Part shown: one piece after another, positions 60,271 through 64,000 of the stretch
How positions within the stretch are numbered: the stretch's first letter is position 1
How the letters are laid out: each line of letters starts with the position of its first letter
Source: Pirellulales bacterium
GTDB lineage: Bacteria > Planctomycetota > Planctomycetia > Pirellulales > PALSA-1355
Reading direction: 5' to 3'
Length of the DNA: 64,000 nucleotides
Assembly (NCBI GenBank): GCA_022844125.1
Contig: JALHMI010000016.1
Span: 1 to 64,000, forward strand
The notes under the pieces: model-generated
What the model was told of the DNA's origin: nothing
Database searches by the model: none
The model's input: the letters and a program-made list of their open reading frames with translations, nothing else
Position numbers and translations under genes: made by a program

Positions 60271-61068
60271 CTACCGGGCAGCATACGGCTGCGGTTTTTC
60301 GGCCACTTGCGCCGCCGGACCGCCGCCAGTTTTGGCCACTATGTCCCGGTACGCCCGGACGCTGGCAATCGCCTGGCTGGGTTCGCCGCTGATGGCCGAG
60401 GGGCGCAAGTAGGCCACCAGCCGCCCCTGGCTTCGCGCCTGCTGGGCCAGGGCGTTAAACTCGGCCTGCGAGTTCCACGGTTTTTGCACCTTCCGGCCGT
60501 CCATCGTCACCGTGACATACGCGGCGGCATTTTCCGGCGGCAAGTTATTCTCGTAGAAGCCCTGCTTCGAGAGCACGCCGAACAGGCGATCCGCCTCGGC
60601 CGCCGGCACGTCCAGCGCCCAGGTTTCGTGCACCTCTTCGTGATGCCCGATCCGCGGCGGCTTCTCGCGCACCTTCAGTAGATCCCAGCCCGAGCGCGCC
60701 TCCGATGCCGACTCGTCGCTGTCGATCGAGAACGTCACCCGGGCGAAACCTTCGCGTCCGGCCGGATGCGGCTTTTCGACCGTGAGCGTGCCGATCGAGC
60801 GCCCCGCGAGCGGGCTGCTGGCAATCTGCTCGTAGTTCACCTGCCGGCCGTCGATGCTGAGCACCTCCAACGGCTGACCGAGCTTGCCCGCGTCGAGGCG
60901 ATATTCGAGCTTCGCCTGGTTATAGAACCCCGCCGAAACATCGCGCGTCACCGGCGCCCAAGGCAGCTCCGGCAGCGAAGCGCAAGAAGATAACAGAACG
61001 GGCAGAAGCGCCGCGCAAAGCCACCTGGCATTGGCTGCGAAGGACGATCTGACTTGCGTCGTGTTCAT
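60271..61068 (-). CDS. uncharacterised lipoprotein
   Basis: A 265-residue envelope protein of unknown family. The N-terminal signal ends in LLPVLLSSCASLPELP, a lipobox with Cys at about 29. The mature part is about 235 residues with alternating beta segments (GQPLEVLSIDGRQVNYEQI, AGRSIGTLTVEKPHPAG, AAYVTVTMDGRKVQKPWNS). No catalytic motif is seen. A C-terminal Ala/Gly/Pro-rich tail follows. The ATG at 61068, with GAAGGCCGAAGG upstream, is chosen over a GTG at 61092 that would overlap the cupin stop codon at 61089. It is probably co-transcribed with the cupin gene. Confidence 0.7.
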   Translation of the reverse strand: MNTTQVRSSFAANARWLCAALLPVLLSSCASLPELPWAPVTRDVSAGFYNQAKLEYRLDAGKLGQPLEVLSIDGRQVNYEQIASSPLAGRSIGTLTVEKPHPAGREGFARVTFSIDSDESASEARSGWDLLKVREKPPRIGHHEEVHETWALDVPAAEADRLFGVLSKQGFYENNLPPENAAAYVTVTMDGRKVQKPWNSQAEFNALAQQARSQGRLVAYLRPSAISGEPSQAIASVRAYRDIVAKTGGGPAAQVAEKPQPYAAR

Positions 61069-61088
61069 CCTTCGGCCTTCATCCTTGA

Positions 61089-61418
61089 TCACAGATAGTC
61101 GTCGCGGATCGGATTAAACACGTCGAGCGCCCGCACTGCGCCGTCGACCGCCACCACCTTGTGCACGACACCGCCGGGGATCCGCCACATCTCGCCGGCC
61201 CGCATGCGCCGCGTCTGGTCGCCGATCGTGAAGTCGGCCACCCCTTCGAGCATCAATCCCATCTGCTCGTGCGGATGGCTGTGCTGCTCGACCACCGCTC
61301 CCGGTTCCATCTCCACGAGTGACAGCATCATCTGCTGGCAGGCCGTGGTGTAAATGTGCACGCCCGGGAAGATCTCGTGGTGCGAGCAATCTTTCTTATC
61401 GACGAAGTAGCTGAACAT
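61089..61418 (-). CDS. small single-domain cupin protein
   Basis: A 109-residue cupin. Motif 1 is GAVVEQHSHPHEQMGLMLEGVADFTIG, with His-x-His and Glu as metal ligands. Motif 2 is AGEMWRIPGGVVHKVVAVDG, with the fourth ligand His. Such small cupins bind a metal and a small ligand and serve as enzymes or sensors; this one gives no specific clue. ATG 61418 is chosen; the frame continues to 62681 only as an antisense shadow of the peptidase gene. It lies 122 bases after the S9 peptidase gene on the same strand. Confidence 0.88.
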   Translation of the reverse strand: MFSYFVDKKDCSHHEIFPGVHIYTTACQQMMLSLVEMEPGAVVEQHSHPHEQMGLMLEGVADFTIGDQTRRMRAGEMWRIPGGVVHKVVAVDGAVRALDVFNPIRDDYL

Positions 61419-61540
61419 CTTGAAAATCTCGCCTAACCGGCAGGGTCGGCCGTTTGGAAACTGGGTAGCACTGACGACTCGCTTGTCAGTGGGCCTCCGG
61501 CCCCAGAGGGATCTAGCCACGCGTTCCCGTAAACACAACC

Positions 61541-63823
61541 TTACTGCGGCGGATTCTTCTTCTCGAGTGCCTCGGCCACGCCAGGCACCTGGTCCGCCCC
61601 CTCGGGCACCGTGATCGACGAACCCTCGAACGCACCCTCGACCGGCTCGTAGCGCCCACCCAGTTGCTCGGCCAGAAATGCTTCCGCCACGGCATAAAAC
61701 GCCAGGTTGTTCTCTGGCCGGGCGAAGCCGTGCCCCTCGTCGGGGAACAGCACATAGGTCATCGGAATCTTCTTCTCCTTCATCGCCGCCACGATCTGGT
61801 CCGCCTCGGATTGCTTCACGCGCGGATCGTTCGCGCCTTGCGCAATGAGCAGCGGCTTGTTGATCTTCTCCACGTAGTTCAGCGGCGAGCGCTCGTCGAG
61901 CAGCTTTTTGCCCTCTTCGGTCGTCATGTCTCCCACGCGGTCCTTGAACATCTGGACCATCGGCGCCCAGTACGGCGGAATCGTGCTGAGCAGCGTGAAG
62001 ATGTTCGACGGCCCGACGATGTCCACGCCGCAGGCAAATTTCTCCGGCGTGAACGTCAGTCCTACCAGCGTGGCGTAGCCGCCGTAGCTGCCGCCCATGA
62101 TCGCCACGCGCGCCGGATCGGCGATCTTTTCGTTTACGGCCCAATCGACCGCGTCGATCAGGTCGTCGTGCATCTTGCCCGCCCATTCTTTGTTGCCGGC
62201 GTTGGTGAATTCCTTGCCAAGCCCCGTTGAGCCGCGATAGTTCACGCTCAAGACGGCATAGCCGCGGTTGGCCAGCAATTGATGCTCGGTGTCGTAGCCC
62301 CAACTGTCGCGCGCCCACGGCCCGCCATGCACCACCAGCACCATTGGCAGCGGTTCGTTCGGCCGGCCATCGCCGTCGGGATCCGATGCCACGGGCAGCG
62401 TCAGATAGCTCACCAGTTCCAAACCGTCGCGGGCCTTGATCACCTGCGGATGCATCTTCGCCAGCGGCTGCCCTTCCAGCGACTTGCGATTGGTGAACAG
62501 GAAGTCCGCCTTCTTGTTCGGCCGGTCGTACAGATAGTAGCGCACCGGGCCATCGTCCATCACGTAAGCGACGATCCACTTGGTGTCGTCCTGCGTCCGG
62601 CTGGCGATCTGCAGCTCGCCATCGGCCACGCTCTTCAAGTAGTCCAGGTCGCCTTGAATCGCCGGGTCGAGCACCTGCCACTCGGGCCGCGTGTAATCGA
62701 AGCTCACCGCCTGAATGTTCTTTTCGGTGGGATGCGCCACCACGCCGCTCAGATCGGCCTTGTCGCTCGAGGCCAGCACCTTCTGGGCGCCGTCGGCCAG
62801 ATCGATCTCCACCAGCGCGCTTGTGTTCCGGTCGCGGCTGTCAGTCAGGTACAGCTTTTGCCCGGTCTTGTCGAAGCCGGCAATCGCCGTGGTCAGCGTG
62901 TCGTCCGCGCCAACGTTGATGTAATCCTTCCAGCCCCCGTCGCCGTTCGGCTCCAGGTACTGCAGGCTGCCGTCCGGCATCATTTTGGAAGCGAACCGCA
63001 CCTTGAAGTCATCATCCACGACGTAGCCGGCGAACTCCGTGTTCTTCTCCAGCAGTTCCTTGTCGCCGGTGGCGATGTTGATCTTGTACAGATCGTGAAA
63101 CTGCGGATCACGGTCATTGATCCCCACGATGATCTCGCTGGGGAACTTCTCGCTGACCCCTTCGATCTGCGCGGCCACCCCCTTCATCGGCGTCAGGTCC
63201 TTCGTCTCGCCGCTCTCGAGGTCCACGCTATACACGTGCCAGTCTTCGTCCCCCTTCGAGTCCTGCACGTACAGGATGTGCTTGTTGTCGTAGGCCCAGG
63301 AGTACGAGCGGATACCGCGCTGCGTGTCGTTGGTCACCGGCTTGGCTTCATCGGGCTTGTCGACCGGTCCGACGAACACGTTCAGCACGCCGTCCTTCGG
63401 CGCGAGATAACTCAGCTTCGTGCCGTCGTGGCTCAGCCGGGCCGAAGCTTTGTCGGGATTGCCGAACAGCACCTGCCGCGGAATCAGCGGCGTGCCGTCC
63501 GCGGCCGACGGTTTCGCCGCCGGCTTGGCGGCTTCAGGCGCTGGCAGTGCGGCTTGAGCTTCGGCGGGCTTCTCTTCAGCCGACGGCTCGAGGTCCGCCG
63601 GACCGGGAAGGTCGAGCTGCGGCTCGCTCGCCGTTTCCGCGACAGCGGCAGCCGGCGCCGCCTCGGTTGCAGCAGCAGGCTCCGTCGCAGCAGGCTCCGT
63701 CGTATTCGCCGATTCTGCTGGCGGAATCTCTTCCGGCTCGGGCTTATTCGCCTTCGTGGCACAGCCCACGATCGCCGTCAGTACACAGACCGCCGCTAGT
63801 CGCCGAAGTTGTTCGCTGCTCAT
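61541..63823 (-). CDS. S9-family (prolyl oligopeptidase-like) serine peptidase, lipoprotein form
   Basis: A 760-residue secreted peptidase. The signal ends in a lipobox, TAIVGC (Cys at about 21), so the protein is likely anchored to a membrane. Residues about 25-115 are an Ala/Glu/Pro/Thr-rich stalk. Residues about 120-470 form a beta-propeller (ARLSHDGTKLSYLAP, YSWAYDNKHILYVQDSKGDEDW). The alpha/beta-hydrolase domain (about 480-720) has LVVHGGPWARDSWGY, the nucleophile GGSYGGYATL, the Asp in GANDPRVKQSEADQ, and the His in PDEGHGF. It would degrade peptides at the cell surface or in the periplasm. The ATG at 63823 has AAAGGAC upstream. Confidence 0.93.
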   Translation of the reverse strand: MSSEQLRRLAAVCVLTAIVGCATKANKPEPEEIPPAESANTTEPAATEPAAATEAAPAAAVAETASEPQLDLPGPADLEPSAEEKPAEAQAALPAPEAAKPAAKPSAADGTPLIPRQVLFGNPDKASARLSHDGTKLSYLAPKDGVLNVFVGPVDKPDEAKPVTNDTQRGIRSYSWAYDNKHILYVQDSKGDEDWHVYSVDLESGETKDLTPMKGVAAQIEGVSEKFPSEIIVGINDRDPQFHDLYKINIATGDKELLEKNTEFAGYVVDDDFKVRFASKMMPDGSLQYLEPNGDGGWKDYINVGADDTLTTAIAGFDKTGQKLYLTDSRDRNTSALVEIDLADGAQKVLASSDKADLSGVVAHPTEKNIQAVSFDYTRPEWQVLDPAIQGDLDYLKSVADGELQIASRTQDDTKWIVAYVMDDGPVRYYLYDRPNKKADFLFTNRKSLEGQPLAKMHPQVIKARDGLELVSYLTLPVASDPDGDGRPNEPLPMVLVVHGGPWARDSWGYDTEHQLLANRGYAVLSVNYRGSTGLGKEFTNAGNKEWAGKMHDDLIDAVDWAVNEKIADPARVAIMGGSYGGYATLVGLTFTPEKFACGVDIVGPSNIFTLLSTIPPYWAPMVQMFKDRVGDMTTEEGKKLLDERSPLNYVEKINKPLLIAQGANDPRVKQSEADQIVAAMKEKKIPMTYVLFPDEGHGFARPENNLAFYAVAEAFLAEQLGGRYEPVEGAFEGSSITVPEGADQVPGVAEALEKKNPPQ

Positions 63824-64000
63824 GGAAGTTCGTGTCCTTTCGAAAAAGCGATCGGGGCCATCTGGTTCCGAACCGTCGGGTTTCGCCCGTGGCCTAAAGC
63901 TTATCGCTCACCTGCCAAGTAGCCAAGTTTAGCAGCCGCTAAGTTTAGCGGTTCCCCACCACCCGGGTTACACTAGTAGTTCCCCTGGCGAATTGTTCTC

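Noticed and set aside
61419-62681. N-terminal extension of the cupin reading frame
   Set aside because: It overlaps the S9 peptidase gene in another frame; only the last 109 codons match a cupin.
1-64000. tRNA, rRNA, CRISPR, prophage or insertion-sequence genes
   Set aside because: I looked for GTTCGAATC-type T arms, regular short direct repeats, integrases and transposases on both strands and found none that hold up.

Overview
The window looks like a chromosomal segment of a planctomycete, most likely of the order Pirellulales. This is an inference from gene content and base composition, because no rRNA is present. The DNA is GC-rich. It carries gene types typical of that phylum: a DUF1080 secreted protein, a DUF1559-like pseudopilin, a fused AroD-AroE, a CobA-HemD fusion, large TPR/glycosyltransferase genes, a pseudokinase with a periplasmic tail, and small secreted proteins known mainly from Pirellulales. 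I see no tRNA, rRNA, CRISPR array, insertion sequence or phage gene.

Layout. Positions 0.3-17 kb hold mostly separate housekeeping or envelope genes on both strands: DUF1080, a PLP enzyme, cobA-hemD, a pseudopilin, a TPR protein, rpsT, pyrK, an RluB-type pseudouridine synthase, manA, tatC with a large insertion, a P-II protein and an outer-membrane porin. From 17.5 to 51.6 kb almost everything is on the minus strand. The gene order, in transcription order, is a five-gene TPR-glycosyltransferase cluster (51.6-41.1 kb); two DUF1569 paralogues and a fatty-acid desaturase; rpsO-pnp; a histidine kinase/sigma54 activator pair; mutL; aroDE-aroK-prepilin peptidase; an OmpA-family lipoprotein; hisH; and polA-coaE-rho-ribH-nusB-ftsY. 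From 51.7 to 58.6 kb the plus strand carries a small membrane protein, a pseudokinase, a zinc-ribbon protein and a KefB-type antiporter. From 58.8 to 63.8 kb the minus strand carries aroF (DAHP synthase), a lipoprotein, a cupin and an S9 peptidase.

The most striking regulatory element lies in front of aroF. It is a 24-codon leader ORF containing Tyr-Tyr-Trp-Phe-Phe-Phe, followed by a strong intrinsic terminator. The 5' arm of that terminator is almost perfectly complementary to the end of the leader ORF (13 of 14 bp). This is the full architecture of a ribosome-mediated transcription attenuator sensing all three aromatic amino acids. The aroDE and aroK genes for later shikimate-pathway steps lie 30 kb away in the same window.

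The second notable system is the 10.5 kb operon of two GT41 (O-GlcNAc-transferase-like) and two GT9-like proteins plus a TPR-only member. All five share one N-terminal TPR module and probably arose by local duplication.

Intergenic DNA is rich in small palindromic repeats of several families. The clearest is a BIME-like twin hairpin found at three sites plus one single hairpin, always at gene 3' ends, with compensatory base changes between the arms. Others are a MITE-like element at 3.05-3.22 kb, a terminal-inverted-repeat pair between the kinase and its regulator, and copies of the GGTGCCAGGAACC motif.
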